From positions 62,001 to 126,000 of the forward strand of contig NZ_LRAC01000120.1 in the NCBI RefSeq assembly GCF_001517085.1: a DNA stretch of 64,000 nt, written 5' to 3'. The notes below the pieces were generated by a model, which saw only the letters and a program-made list of their open reading frames with translations, made no database searches and was not told the DNA's origin. This document shows, one piece after another, positions 24,389-33,030 of the stretch (position 1 is its first letter; each line of letters opens with the position of its first letter). Source of the stretch: Paenibacillus sp. DMB5. GTDB taxonomy: Bacteria; Bacillota; Bacilli; Paenibacillales; Paenibacillaceae. The translations under genes were made by a program, and so were the position numbers.

Positions 24389-25201
24389 ATGGACAAGCAA
24401 GCTAATTACAGGACCAATGTTATAGGCGGCGGCGAAGCTGGTGTCGCGGTTACGGTCGAGATGGATAAGGAAGCTATACATCAAACGAACAGCTTATTCT
24501 GGGATTCAAAAGGAAACGAGGTTTTAGGAGCAACAGCACTTCCCTTTTATGGAGCCTTTGTCTCTGAAGAGAATCATCAGCTGTTTGGCAAAGTCCGCGG
24601 CAAGAAAATTCTGGAGATCGGCTGCGGAAGCGGACAATCCCTGCAATACTTGGGTGAACGCCAGGCAGCAGAGCTGTGGGGTACGGATATTTCTGAGAAC
24701 CAGATTGATAAGACCCGGCAACTGCTGGCAGCACACGGTCTATCAGTAGAATTGATCTGTGCGCCCATGGAGGCCAAATGTGGCTTGCCCGAGGATTATT
24801 TTGACATCATATATTCGGTTTATGCTATTGGCTGGACTACTGATCTTGAAGGAACTTTTGCCCGGATCGCTTCTTACCTGAATAAAGACGGCGTATTCAT
24901 CTTCAGCTGGTCCCACCCGATACACAAATGTGTTGCTCCAGAGAAGGACATGCTTATCTTCAAAAAGAATTATTTCGACGAATCCTGGTATTCCGTAGAG
25001 CTAGGCGGCAACACTTTGGCCTTATCCGACCGCAAAATGTCCACCTATGTAAATGCGCTGGCCAAAGCAGGTTTTATCATTGAGCAGATGATTGAGGAGT
25101 CGGATGATCATTTGCTCGAGGCTCAGGGGGATAACAGCGATTTTGCCAAAAAAGCTAGGGTGCTGCCTGTAACGTTTGTGGTAAAGGCAAGAAAGCTGTA
25201 G
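24389..25201 (+). CDS. SAM-dependent methyltransferase (class I)
   Basis: 270 residues from ATG 24389, chosen for GAGGAGG just upstream; an in-frame ATG at 24335 lacks a site. Motif I is ILEIGCGSGQSLQYL (near residue 72), with the acidic SAM-ribose contact in WGTDISENQ and FDIIYSVYAIGW as motif IV. The C-terminal half (FIFSWSHPIHKC) is like UbiE/Tam-type small-molecule methyltransferases. Substrate unknown. It is 68 bp after hxlR and may be co-transcribed. Confidence 0.82.
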   Translation: MDKQANYRTNVIGGGEAGVAVTVEMDKEAIHQTNSLFWDSKGNEVLGATALPFYGAFVSEENHQLFGKVRGKKILEIGCGSGQSLQYLGERQAAELWGTDISENQIDKTRQLLAAHGLSVELICAPMEAKCGLPEDYFDIIYSVYAIGWTTDLEGTFARIASYLNKDGVFIFSWSHPIHKCVAPEKDMLIFKKNYFDESWYSVELGGNTLALSDRKMSTYVNALAKAGFIIEQMIEESDDHLLEAQGDNSDFAKKARVLPVTFVVKARKL

Positions 25202-25210
25202 TTAAAATAA

Positions 25211-25244
25211 GGCTATGCTCTTACCCTTGGCGGGGAGCATAGCC
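25211..25244 (+). terminator. Probable terminator after the methyltransferase
   Basis: GGCTATGCTC and GAGCATAGCC form a perfect 10-bp stem; the following TCTTTAA is a weak T-run. Confidence 0.55.
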
Positions 25245-25402
25245 TCTTTAAGCTGTCCGTCTGCTATTCAGTAGCTATTGACTGGTTACAGACCATTTCA
25301 AGACCGTCGCCGCAGGAATCTGGCGAATGCTGCACCAAGGCTGCCATTAATCGTGCCGACGACAAACGGGAAGTCCTCCCAGTTTTCAGACTGGATATGG
25401 AC

Positions 25403-26122
25403 TTACGCCAGCTCTAATGCGATTTCCATCATTTTGGTGAAGGAAGTCTGGCGTTCTTCAGAGGTTGTTTCCTCTGCGCGGAAAATGTGGTCACTGATCG
25501 TTAGGATGCACAGGGCGTTAACGCCGGCTTGAGCAGCATTTAAATACAGCGCTGCTGCTTCCATCTCGATACACAGGACCCCCATCTCCTTCCATTTTGC
25601 TGCGGCAGACTTGTCCGCATTATAGAAAGTGTCACTGGTCAGAATATTGCCGATATGAACCTTCTGCCCTTGTGCATCAGCCGTTTTCTTGGCCTTTTCC
25701 AGCAGTTCATAGGAAGCAGTAACGGCATATTGTCCCGGCAGATTGAATTGGGAAGCGTAATTCGAGTTGGTCGATGCTCCCATGCCAAAGACGATATCAT
25801 ACAGATTCAGGTTGTCCTGTAACGCACCAGCCGAGCCGATACGGATCAGGTTCTTTACGCCGAATACATTGATTAACTCCCATGAATAAATACCGATACT
25901 CGGAACGCCCATCCCTGTACCCATGACAGAGATTTTCTTGCCTTTATAGGTTCCGGTATATCCGAGCATTCCCCGTACTTCGTTGAATTGTACCGGATTC
26001 TCCAGATAAGTTTCGGCAATAAACTTTGCACGCAGCGGATCTCCCGGCAGCAGAATCGTCTCGGCAATTTCAGCTCCGTTTGGCTTGATGTGCGGGGTTT
26101 CTTTAAATTGGGATGAACTCAT
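25403..26122 (-). CDS. deoD: Purine nucleoside phosphorylase DeoD
   Basis: 239 residues, the length of hexameric bacterial PNP. It splits purine (deoxy)ribonucleosides with phosphate to base and (d)ribose-1-phosphate. Visible markers: LLPGDPLRAKFIAETYL (phosphate contact), GMGVPSIGIYSWEL, RIGSAGAL, the ribose-contact CIEMEAAAL near 180 and the acid in TISDHIF near 205. AAGGAG precedes ATG 26122 by 10 bp. A purine riboswitch of adenine type with its own terminator lies directly upstream, so expression should rise with adenine. Confidence 0.95.
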   Translation of the reverse strand: MSSSQFKETPHIKPNGAEIAETILLPGDPLRAKFIAETYLENPVQFNEVRGMLGYTGTYKGKKISVMGTGMGVPSIGIYSWELINVFGVKNLIRIGSAGALQDNLNLYDIVFGMGASTNSNYASQFNLPGQYAVTASYELLEKAKKTADAQGQKVHIGNILTSDTFYNADKSAAAKWKEMGVLCIEMEAAALYLNAAQAGVNALCILTISDHIFRAEETTSEERQTSFTKMMEIALELA

Positions 26123-26164
26123 TTATACACAGCTCCTTCGATCATTATTGTTTACCGGATTGGC

Positions 26165-26220
26165 AAAAAATCCTGATTACAAATAAAATGTACGATGTAC
26201 ACCCGCTTGTAATCAGGATT
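26165..26220 (-). terminator. Riboswitch expression-platform terminator
   Basis: AATCCTGATTACAA and TTGTAATCAGGATTTTTT form a perfect 14-bp stem with a T-run. The 5' arm includes the 3' arm of aptamer helix P3 and of P1, so aptamer and terminator exclude each other. Confidence 0.9.
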
Positions 26221-26272
26221 TTACGGTTCCTGGTAGAGACCCTCATACCATATCTACGAGGTTATACGATGA
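26206..26272 (-). ncRNA. Purine riboswitch, adenine type
   Basis: On the minus strand the conserved core is complete: J1/2 TAA after a short P1, P2 CCTCGTA/TATGAGG with loop GATATGG, junction GTCTCTAC, P3 CAGGA/TCCTG with loop ACCGTAAAA, then GATTAC. The key pyrimidine of J3/1 is U (26212), which selects adenine; guanine riboswitches have C. The RNA closely resembles the pbuE adenine riboswitch of B. subtilis, a transcriptional ON switch. P1 is unusually weak: three contiguous pairs (GTA/TAC) followed by a C-A mismatch. Confidence 0.88.
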
Positions 26273-26353
26273 AATTATAAATGGAATATAATTAATTTGC
26301 AATAAGTGCTAAGCCAAATAGCGTCTAGCAGGGCTATTCTAGGCATTCACCAA

Positions 26354-27169
26354 CTATCCGTTATCAAACAAATGATTATGTTTTTTAAAAAACTGCTGGA
26401 AAAACCGTACATTATCCAGCTCATACCATTCGGCCGTTTGCAGCGGATTGGCATCCAGGTTATAGATTTTGGCCTGCAGCGTGCCCAATACAAAAGGAGA
26501 ATGTGTAGCAATAATAAATTGGCTGTCCAAATAACGGGCCAGCTCATTAATCTGTTCGGCCAGCTTGATCTGATTGGCGGGAGAAAGGGATGTTTCCGGC
26601 TCGTCCAGCAGATACAATTGGCCGGGCAGCAGATATTCCTCAAAAAACTGCATGGAGGTTTCGCCGTTGGAGTATTTTTCCTGGGAGAATTGGATATTCT
26701 TCACCTTCTGCCGGAACGCATAAGAATCTTCATATTGCTCTGCCTCCTTCTTGCTCATCCCGTTCTTTTTCTGCTCATGCATTAATCCTTCGCGCAGCAC
26801 GGAGGCTTGCTGAATCTTCTTAATCTCATATAGAATATCCTCGGATTTCATATACCGGCTTCCTTCCGGAAGCTGCTGCAATTCCCGCTCCTGCTTGTCA
26901 TAGCCAAGCTGACAGCTGCTCAAATCAAGGAACTGCTTAACAAACAGGCTGAAGCCGTAGCCTGTCATCGGCTCAGCCCCCGAAATTCCCAGCTTGTTGG
27001 CAATGATGTTAAGCAGAGTGGATTTACCGCTGCCGTTATTACCGTACAGTACTGTTATCCGGTCAAACAATAAGACCTCCCCGGCCTTATGCTTAAAGAC
27101 ATGATCGGGGTAGATGTTAGGATTTCGGCTGATATGATCAGATAGCTTGAAGCTCCTCAGATAGATCAT
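26354..27169 (-). CDS. AAA/ABC-type ATPase, no transport domain
   Basis: 271 residues with Walker A GNNGSGKST near residue 46, a short signature YSNGE near 168, Walker B LYLLDEPE near 190 and switch His in IATHSPF near 222. It has no membrane segments and no adjacent permease, so it belongs with the AAA_21/OLD-like or SMC-type standalone ATPases. Similar small ATPases occur in repair or in defence systems, but no partner nuclease is next to it. AAAGGAG 7 bp before ATG 27169. The downstream side holds the deoD leader. Confidence 0.75.
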   Translation of the reverse strand: MIYLRSFKLSDHISRNPNIYPDHVFKHKAGEVLLFDRITVLYGNNGSGKSTLLNIIANKLGISGAEPMTGYGFSLFVKQFLDLSSCQLGYDKQERELQQLPEGSRYMKSEDILYEIKKIQQASVLREGLMHEQKKNGMSKKEAEQYEDSYAFRQKVKNIQFSQEKYSNGETSMQFFEEYLLPGQLYLLDEPETSLSPANQIKLAEQINELARYLDSQFIIATHSPFVLGTLQAKIYNLDANPLQTAEWYELDNVRFFQQFFKKHNHLFDNG

Positions 27170-27194
27170 GGGTGCACTCCTTTTGCATGTTGAA

Positions 27195-27575
27195 TCAGCT
27201 CACGGTCCTATCATGCTTTCCGAACCCGCTCTCACAGGTGATATCTGTTTGAAGGAGTCCGTAGAGCGTTTGTTTGGCATTCTCCAGATTCAGCTGGGCT
27301 GCTTCTATCTCTTCTATTTTTTCTTTGATAATGCGTGCTTGCTCTTCCTTTGTTATTCCGTTTAAAGAGATCATAGATTTAATGTCACTGATAGTAAATC
27401 CGACCGCTAAACAATTTTTCACAACCTGCAGATAGTCAATAATGTCGGAGGTATAATTTCGGTAATTGTTCTGTTCCCGCAATATGTACTCATCCGTGAT
27501 AATACCCATCTTCTCATAATAACGGATAGTGGATATAGGCAGATCCATCCTTTTTGCCACTTCACTGATTTTCAT
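27195..27575 (-). CDS. MerR family regulator
   Basis: 126 residues from ATG 27575, preferred over GTG 27584 because GAGGTGA sits 6 bp upstream of it. Winged HTH KISEVAKRMDLPISTIRYYEK at the N-terminus, then a long coiled helix (about 80-115) for dimerisation and a short tail with one Cys (ITCESGFGKH). Divergent from the nitroreductase gene; the shared region holds a 19-bp-spacer promoter with a 20-bp dyad. It should activate that gene by DNA twisting. The signal is unknown; redox or electrophile stress is likely. Confidence 0.87.
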   Translation of the reverse strand: MKISEVAKRMDLPISTIRYYEKMGIITDEYILREQNNYRNYTSDIIDYLQVVKNCLAVGFTISDIKSMISLNGITKEEQARIIKEKIEEIEAAQLNLENAKQTLYGLLQTDITCESGFGKHDRTVS

Positions 27576-27598
27576 CAAAATCACCTCACACTAAACTC

Positions 27599-27629
27599 TT
27601 GCTATAAAGTATACTTCATAGTTTACAAT
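27599..27629 (+). promoter_or_regulatory. MerR-type promoter and dyad for the nitroreductase
   Basis: TTGCTA (27599-27604) and TACAAT (27624-27629) are 19 bp apart, the lengthened spacer typical of MerR-activated promoters. CTATAA-AGTATACT-TCATAG (27602-27621) is a near-perfect palindrome in that spacer, flanked by AAACT/AGTTT. Confidence 0.75.
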
Positions 27630-27694
27630 CCTTCTAGTGAGCATAAGCAACATTTACACACCTCACAAATACTATCCTGAAGGAGCCTGTTTAT

Positions 27695-28345
27695 ATGAGT
27701 ACAATTACCGGGAAATACCGTGAGACAAATGATTTTAATGAAATCGTCCTGGAGCGCAAGTCCGTTAAAGTCTATGATCCTGAAGTGAAAATCAGCCGGG
27801 AGGAAATGACCGAAATACTGGCAGAAGCATCCCGTGCTCCTTCCGCAATAAACATGCAGCCATGGCGTTTTCTTGTCATTGACACACCTGAAGGTAAAGA
27901 GAAGCTTGCACCGCTGGCCTCATTCAACCAGACGCAAGCACTGACTTCCTCAGCTGTAATTGCAGTATTTTACGATGCTAACAATACCGAATACATGGAA
28001 GAAATTTTCAGCAAATCCGTAGAGCTTGGATATATGCCTCAGGAAGTTATGGATATGCAGCTGCAGCAAGTGAAGCCTTATTATGCTAATATGTCTGCAG
28101 CCGAGCTGCGTGATGTGAACCTCATTGACACTGGCCTTATCTCAATGCAGCTAATGCTTGTTGCCCGTGCGCACGGTTATGATACGAACGCAATGGCTGG
28201 TTATGCCAAGGATCAGATTGCCGAAGCATTTGGCCTGGACAAGGCCCGCTTTCAGCCGGTAATGCTGATCTCAATAGGTAAAGCAGCCAAAGCAGGCTAT
28301 CCGTCCTACCGTTTGCCGGTTGATACCATTACAACCTGGGCATAA
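27695..28345 (+). CDS. Nitroreductase family protein
   Basis: 216 residues. FMN-binding nitroreductase fold: RKSVKVYDPEVKISREEM at the start, SRAPSAINMQPWRFLVI near residue 46 and a C-terminal GKAAKAGYPSYRLPVD tail. Such enzymes use NAD(P)H to reduce nitroaromatics or quinones in the cytosol. GAAGGAG before ATG 27695. Control by the divergent MerR gene through the promoter at 27599. A terminator hairpin follows at 28367. Confidence 0.88.
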   Translation: MSTITGKYRETNDFNEIVLERKSVKVYDPEVKISREEMTEILAEASRAPSAINMQPWRFLVIDTPEGKEKLAPLASFNQTQALTSSAVIAVFYDANNTEYMEEIFSKSVELGYMPQEVMDMQLQQVKPYYANMSAAELRDVNLIDTGLISMQLMLVARAHGYDTNAMAGYAKDQIAEAFGLDKARFQPVMLISIGKAAKAGYPSYRLPVDTITTWA

Positions 28346-28366
28346 CCAGCAGTTGTGCCTAAACAG

Positions 28367-28394
28367 AAAGACTCGTAATGAATACGGGTCTTTT
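28367..28394 (+). terminator. Terminator of the nitroreductase gene
   Basis: AAAGAC.CGTA pairs with TACG.GTCTTTT. Confidence 0.7.
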
Positions 28395-28464
28395 AAAATA
28401 ATTATAGAATCACTCTGCGGGCGCAGCAGACATCTTTTTACCTGCTGTTTCATTTAATCAAATG

Positions 28465-28510
28465 AAAAAACGGATTATCTGCCCTTGAGTAAGGAAGACA
28501 TCCGTTTTTG
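28465..28510 (-). terminator. Terminator of the amino-sugar operon
   Basis: On the minus strand AAAAACGGAT pairs with ATCCGTTTTTT across a 24-base loop, just downstream of the last GH3 gene. Confidence 0.7.
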
Positions 28511-28546
28511 GGATACTGATATTTAATTAATACAATTAAATTTTAA

Positions 28547-30163
28547 TTAGCTTAAAATACCCGATCCATAGGCAAAAGCTCCAACCGTTACCGGAAGTGC
28601 ACCGCGGGTGAAGCTTTGTCCAGCCAGAACCTTGGCTACAGACTGCATCGCCAGTGGTTTGTTCTCATATGAAGCAATATAGGTACGTATACCGGGTACA
28701 GCGGTTAAATCATACGGATTACGCACTGCCACAACGATAAGCCTGCATCCTGTCCGCGCAGTAAGCTCCTGCAGAATCTGGCGTTGACCGGGCGAAAAAT
28801 CGGCGTTATAGGTCGCTGCCACAATTTGAGTAAAAGTGCGGGTCTCCTCCAGCACCAACGCGATCTCCTCAGCCGAAGGGTCAACGTCAATGATCCGCTC
28901 ACTGACATCATTGCCAAAATAGGGCTTAAGCGCGTTGCCGAGGGTCATCTCCTCCTGCAGTGCTTCGATCACTTCATGATTGATTCGAACCTCCGGCCAG
29001 ATCACGTAGATGCCTTCATGTTTAACAAGTGGAAGCTGCCCGTCGTCACATAATAAGGTAATGCTCTGCTCGCTGAGTAAACGCGCTGTCTTCAGAGATT
29101 CTTCGGAAGCCAGAAGCGGCTGTATCTCTGCAAAGGCTTTCGGCTCAGCCTTGGTAATACCCCGCTTTGCTTTGAGCCGGGCCAGCCGTTGCACTGAGGC
29201 ATCGATTCTCTCCTCGGAAATCTCTCCCCGCATAACCGCCTGAATTACAGCTTCGATAGCTTCTACCTGCCAGTTGAAGGTATGACTGACCAGGATCAGA
29301 TCGGCTCCGGCTTTAACCGCCTGAACCGCTCCCGGACCCACTCCGACTGTCTGTGAAATAGCGTTCATTTCCAGACAGTCGGTTACAATAACGCCATCGA
29401 AGTTAAGCTCCCCGCGCAGGAGTCCTGTTAGAATATTCTCTGAAAGCGTGGCTGGTATAGCCTCATCTTCATAAGCCTTGAACACGACATGCGCAGTCAT
29501 GACTGCATCGACACCTGCTTCAATGATCTGCTGAAAGGGAAGCAATTCGATCGCTGCCAGGCGTTCACGGTTGTGGCTGATTGCAGGAAGCGCCAGATGG
29601 GAATCCGTATCCGTATCCCCGTGTCCCGGAAAATGCTTAATTGTCGCCGCCACGCCCGCTTCCTGATAACCGGCTGCAGCCGCACTCCCCAGCTCACTGA
29701 CTAATAACGGCGATTCCCCATAGGAGCGCACTCCAATGACGGGGTTAGCCGGGTTATTATTCACATCTACGCACGGTGCAAAATTCATGTTAATGCCCAA
29801 ATGACGCAGCTCTGCCCCTGCAATTGAAGCAGCCTGCCGCACGCCTTCAGGATTGCGGGTAGCCCCGAGTGCCATATTGCCCGGCATCAGGGTGATGCCT
29901 TCCTCAATTCTGGCGACCATGCCTCCTTCCTGGTCAATTGCAATCAGCAGCGGCTCTGCGGCAGCCCGCTGGAGCGCGGCCGAACAGTCATAAACCTGCT
30001 CAACAGTTCCTATATTGCGCCGGAAATAGATAATGCCGCCAATGTGATATTCCTGAATCAGCGTCAGAATATCGTGATTGGGTGCCGTGTCCATAAAGCC
30101 GCACATGAACATCTGTCCGACCTTTTGACGTAGGCGGATTCCCCGGTCTGTTGCTGCTTCCAT
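28547..30163 (-). CDS. nagZ: Beta-N-acetylhexosaminidase, GH3 NagZ-like (copy 1)
   Basis: 538 residues, no signal peptide, so cytosolic. N-terminal GH3 TIM barrel with IAIDQEGGMVARI, KHFPGHGDTDTDSH (catalytic Asp-His dyad loop of NagZ, near residue 180-190) and the nucleophile Asp in VIVTDCLEMNAI near 260; C-terminal alpha/beta sandwich from about 370 as in the B. subtilis two-domain NagZ. It removes beta-linked GlcNAc, for example from muropeptide or chitin fragments. AAGGGGG lies 11 bp before ATG 30163. Last gene of the operon; the neighbour upstream is a paralogue. Confidence 0.87.
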   Translation of the reverse strand: MEAATDRGIRLRQKVGQMFMCGFMDTAPNHDILTLIQEYHIGGIIYFRRNIGTVEQVYDCSAALQRAAAEPLLIAIDQEGGMVARIEEGITLMPGNMALGATRNPEGVRQAASIAGAELRHLGINMNFAPCVDVNNNPANPVIGVRSYGESPLLVSELGSAAAAGYQEAGVAATIKHFPGHGDTDTDSHLALPAISHNRERLAAIELLPFQQIIEAGVDAVMTAHVVFKAYEDEAIPATLSENILTGLLRGELNFDGVIVTDCLEMNAISQTVGVGPGAVQAVKAGADLILVSHTFNWQVEAIEAVIQAVMRGEISEERIDASVQRLARLKAKRGITKAEPKAFAEIQPLLASEESLKTARLLSEQSITLLCDDGQLPLVKHEGIYVIWPEVRINHEVIEALQEEMTLGNALKPYFGNDVSERIIDVDPSAEEIALVLEETRTFTQIVAATYNADFSPGQRQILQELTARTGCRLIVVAVRNPYDLTAVPGIRTYIASYENKPLAMQSVAKVLAGQSFTRGALPVTVGAFAYGSGILS

Positions 30164-30190
30164 GTGATCTTCAACCCCCTTGATCTTGAG

Positions 30191-31732
30191 TTATGACTCT
30201 GTTACTCCGGTAACCAGGATATCAGCCAGTGCCTCCAGCGAATAGGCTGAGGTTCCGCATACCAGTATGACCGACGCTGCGTCCGGCAGCTGTCCGGCAT
30301 CATAAGGATTACGCAGTACGGCGGCAATAAGCGGCTTGGTCCTGGTAATGACTTCCGCCAGATTCAGCTGCCCGCAGAAGATGTGGGCGTTCCACGTGCC
30401 CATGATAACCGCATCATATTCCTCAAGCCCGGCTGTGACTTCCTGGATGGCTCCGGAATCAGGGTTGTTCGGGATGGTTTTGGCTGTAAGCTCTATCCCC
30501 CGCCCGCTTAGAAGTACATCCAGCCCCAGTCTGCCGCTGTCGGTGTTGTCCGCCAAAGTCAGCTTCTCCGGCCGGGGCAGCAGCAGCAGATAACGGAGGC
30601 CCGCTGTCAGCGGCAGCAGCTGCCGGGGATCGCGCTGCAGCTTCACGGTTCTGCGGGTTAGCTCTGCTGTCCTGTCCTCCCACTCTCCCCGCGGCAAAGG
30701 TGAAGCATGGCGGCTGTAGTGGAGCATGCGCTGCTCAAGCCGGGCAATCCGCTGCAGGGATTCATCTATTCTATCTTCGGTTATCCGGCCTGCATGCACC
30801 GCGTCAGCAATCCCGCGGATCACGCGGTCCTGGAACTCCATCAGAATCAGGTCATTCCCGGCAGCGACTGCAAGCTCACCAATCATTTCCGGCTCAAATG
30901 TGTCCCGGATGGCTCCCATTTCAACATCATCGGTGCAGATTACGCCCTGAAACCCAAGCTCATTACGCAGCAGCTGTGTGACGAAATAGCGGCTAAGAGA
31001 AGCAGGCAACCCCTCTGCCTGAGGAATATCCGGGAAGACAATATGCGCCATCATAATGGCATCGCATCCTGCGGTAATGGCGGCAGTGAACGGTTGCATC
31101 GGACCGTCCCTCAGCTCCTCAAGGGTCAGTCCGCATACGGGCAGCTCAATATGCGAATCGCCATCGACCTGTCCATGGCCGGGAAAATGCTTGGCGGTAA
31201 CGGCGATTCCCGATTCATGCATCCCCCTGATATATGAAGCACCCAGCTCCGCTACAGCCGCAGGCTCTTCCCCGTAGGAGCGGACGCCGACCACGGGATT
31301 CGCGATGTTGGTATTCACATCCAGCACCGGCGCCCAGTTCATCGGGAGGCCTAGCGCAGCCAGCTGGCTGCCGATGAGCTTGCCCTGCAGGAAGGCTGCT
31401 TCGGGATCACCGCTCAAGCCGATTGCCCGGTTGCCCGGCACATGCGGATAAAATGCCTTGAGGTTGGCCAGGCTTCCCCCCTCTTCATCTATGGAGAGAT
31501 AATAGGGGGAACTAAGCCCCAGCCTGCCGGCAGTGTCTTTCACACCCCGGATAAGACCGCGCAGCTGGTCTTCGTGCTCTATGTTGTGCGGAAATAACCC
31601 CAATCCGCCCGCAGGGAAGGCTTTAAGCCTTGCCTCGAACTGCGGGTCTGCTTGCCGTGCAGGCAGACCGGTGACACACATCCGGGCAATTTTTTGTTCC
31701 AGGGTCAGCGCAGCTGTTCCGGCAGCCTTCAT
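30191..31732 (-). CDS. Beta-N-acetylhexosaminidase, GH3 NagZ-like (copy 2)
   Basis: 513 residues, cytosolic. Same architecture as copy 1: LSIDEEGGSLANL, KHFPGHGQVDGDSH and nucleophile Asp in VICTDDVEMGAI near residue 264, with a diverged C-terminal sandwich. The two copies are clearly different in sequence, so they are old paralogues with perhaps different aglycone preference. Start ATGA overlaps the GH4 stop by 4 bp. Confidence 0.87.
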   Translation of the reverse strand: MKAAGTAALTLEQKIARMCVTGLPARQADPQFEARLKAFPAGGLGLFPHNIEHEDQLRGLIRGVKDTAGRLGLSSPYYLSIDEEGGSLANLKAFYPHVPGNRAIGLSGDPEAAFLQGKLIGSQLAALGLPMNWAPVLDVNTNIANPVVGVRSYGEEPAAVAELGASYIRGMHESGIAVTAKHFPGHGQVDGDSHIELPVCGLTLEELRDGPMQPFTAAITAGCDAIMMAHIVFPDIPQAEGLPASLSRYFVTQLLRNELGFQGVICTDDVEMGAIRDTFEPEMIGELAVAAGNDLILMEFQDRVIRGIADAVHAGRITEDRIDESLQRIARLEQRMLHYSRHASPLPRGEWEDRTAELTRRTVKLQRDPRQLLPLTAGLRYLLLLPRPEKLTLADNTDSGRLGLDVLLSGRGIELTAKTIPNNPDSGAIQEVTAGLEEYDAVIMGTWNAHIFCGQLNLAEVITRTKPLIAAVLRNPYDAGQLPDAASVILVCGTSAYSLEALADILVTGVTES

Positions 31733-33030
31733 AAATTGAACCCTGGAAGATAAGCCTTGTTCTGCTCCAGCATCTCATCCAGCATCGCCTCGGCAGCATT
31801 GACTGAAGGAACGAGCGGATGATGGGCAAGCGCCAGCAAGGCAGTGGCCCGGCTTCCGCTGACAGCAGCTTCTATTGCCAAGCCTTCATAGGTTTTGACC
31901 GCATGAATCAGGCCTTTGGCCGCTTCCGGTACAACAGTAACCGGCATGGCGACAGGTCCATCCTTGTGCACTTTGCAATTGACCTCAATACAGGCATCAT
32001 CCGGCAGAAAATCAAGAATGCCCCGGTTTGGAACATTAAGTGTCTGAATATCACCTGAATCATTATAAAGCGAATTCATTAGCCTTACTGCAGCCTCAGA
32101 GTAATAAGCGCCTCCGCGAAGCTCCAGCTGCTTGGGCTTTTCAGCCAGTTCCACGTCCTTATACAGCTCGAACAGCTCATCCTCCAGGCGCTGCACTGTT
32201 TCTGCCCGTGTCTCTCCCCGGGCTGCTGCGTCCTGCTGCTCCGCCAGAATCTCACGGTGCAGATAGAAATACTTCAGATAATAGGAAGGTATCGCTCCGA
32301 GTGCTGACAGCAGCGTCGCATTCCAGTCATACTGCGGAACATTGCGGGCAGAATAGCCGTCCCGGTTCGCCAGCAGCTCAGGCAGCTTGGATTCACCGTC
32401 AATAGTAATCGTGCTGATCCAGTGCAAATGGTTCAGGCCGGCAAATTCACAGTAAATCCGCTCAATCGGCACCTGGTACAGCTCCGACAGCCACTTATAG
32501 GCGGCTATCGGAGAATTGCACAGGCCGATGGATTTGATGCGGGAATGCTTGTGAATAGCCTCGGTCACCATGCCTGCAGGATTTGTAAAGTTCAGCAGCC
32601 ACGCGTCCGGGCAAAGCTCCTCCATATCCCTGGCGACCTCCAGCAGAACCGGAATGGTGCGCAGCGCCTTCATCATCCCTCCCGGGCCGGTCGTTTCCTG
32701 ACCGATCATCCCGTATTTCAGCGGAATGGTCTCATCCCAGCCGCGGGCTTCCAGCCTGCCCACACGCATCTGTGTAGTGACAAAGCTGGCATCCGTAAGT
32801 GCCGAGCGCCGGTCAAGTGTGAGACTGAGCTCAATCGGCAGCCCGGATCTGGCAATCATCCGCCGGGCTAGCTCCCCGACGATGGACAGCTTGTGGAAGC
32901 CCTCCTGTATATCAACGAGAACAATTTCTGTTACCGGAAAAGTAGCGTAGTTCAGGATGAAGCCCTCAATTAATTCCGGAGTATAGGAGGAGCCTCCCCC
33001 GATTACCGCCACTTTCAGTCGTTCTGCCAT
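31729..33030 (-). CDS. GH4 6-phospho-glycosidase
   Basis: 433 residues of glycoside hydrolase family 4, the NAD+ and Mn2+ dependent family that acts by oxidation-elimination on (usually 6-phosphorylated) glycosides. Seen: NAD fold VAVIGGGSSYTPELI, TNPAG (near 153), metal-binding CNSP with Cys near 174 and NHLHW with His near 204. Closest in style to LicH/CelF 6-phospho-beta-glucosidases. It overlaps the kinase gene by 16 bp. GH4 enzymes normally accompany PTS importers; here an ABC importer and a sugar kinase take that place. Confidence 0.88.
   Translation of the reverse strand: MAERLKVAVIGGGSSYTPELIEGFILNYATFPVTEIVLVDIQEGFHKLSIVGELARRMIARSGLPIELSLTLDRRSALTDASFVTTQMRVGRLEARGWDETIPLKYGMIGQETTGPGGMMKALRTIPVLLEVARDMEELCPDAWLLNFTNPAGMVTEAIHKHSRIKSIGLCNSPIAAYKWLSELYQVPIERIYCEFAGLNHLHWISTITIDGESKLPELLANRDGYSARNVPQYDWNATLLSALGAIPSYYLKYFYLHREILAEQQDAAARGETRAETVQRLEDELFELYKDVELAEKPKQLELRGGAYYSEAAVRLMNSLYNDSGDIQTLNVPNRGILDFLPDDACIEVNCKVHKDGPVAMPVTVVPEAAKGLIHAVKTYEGLAIEAAVSGSRATALLALAHHPLVPSVNAAEAMLDEMLEQNKAYLPGFNL

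Noticed and set aside
26354..27169. Lone ATPase as part of a phage-defence system
   Set aside because: No nuclease, TOPRIM or toxin partner is adjacent; neighbours are deoD and a MerR/nitroreductase pair.
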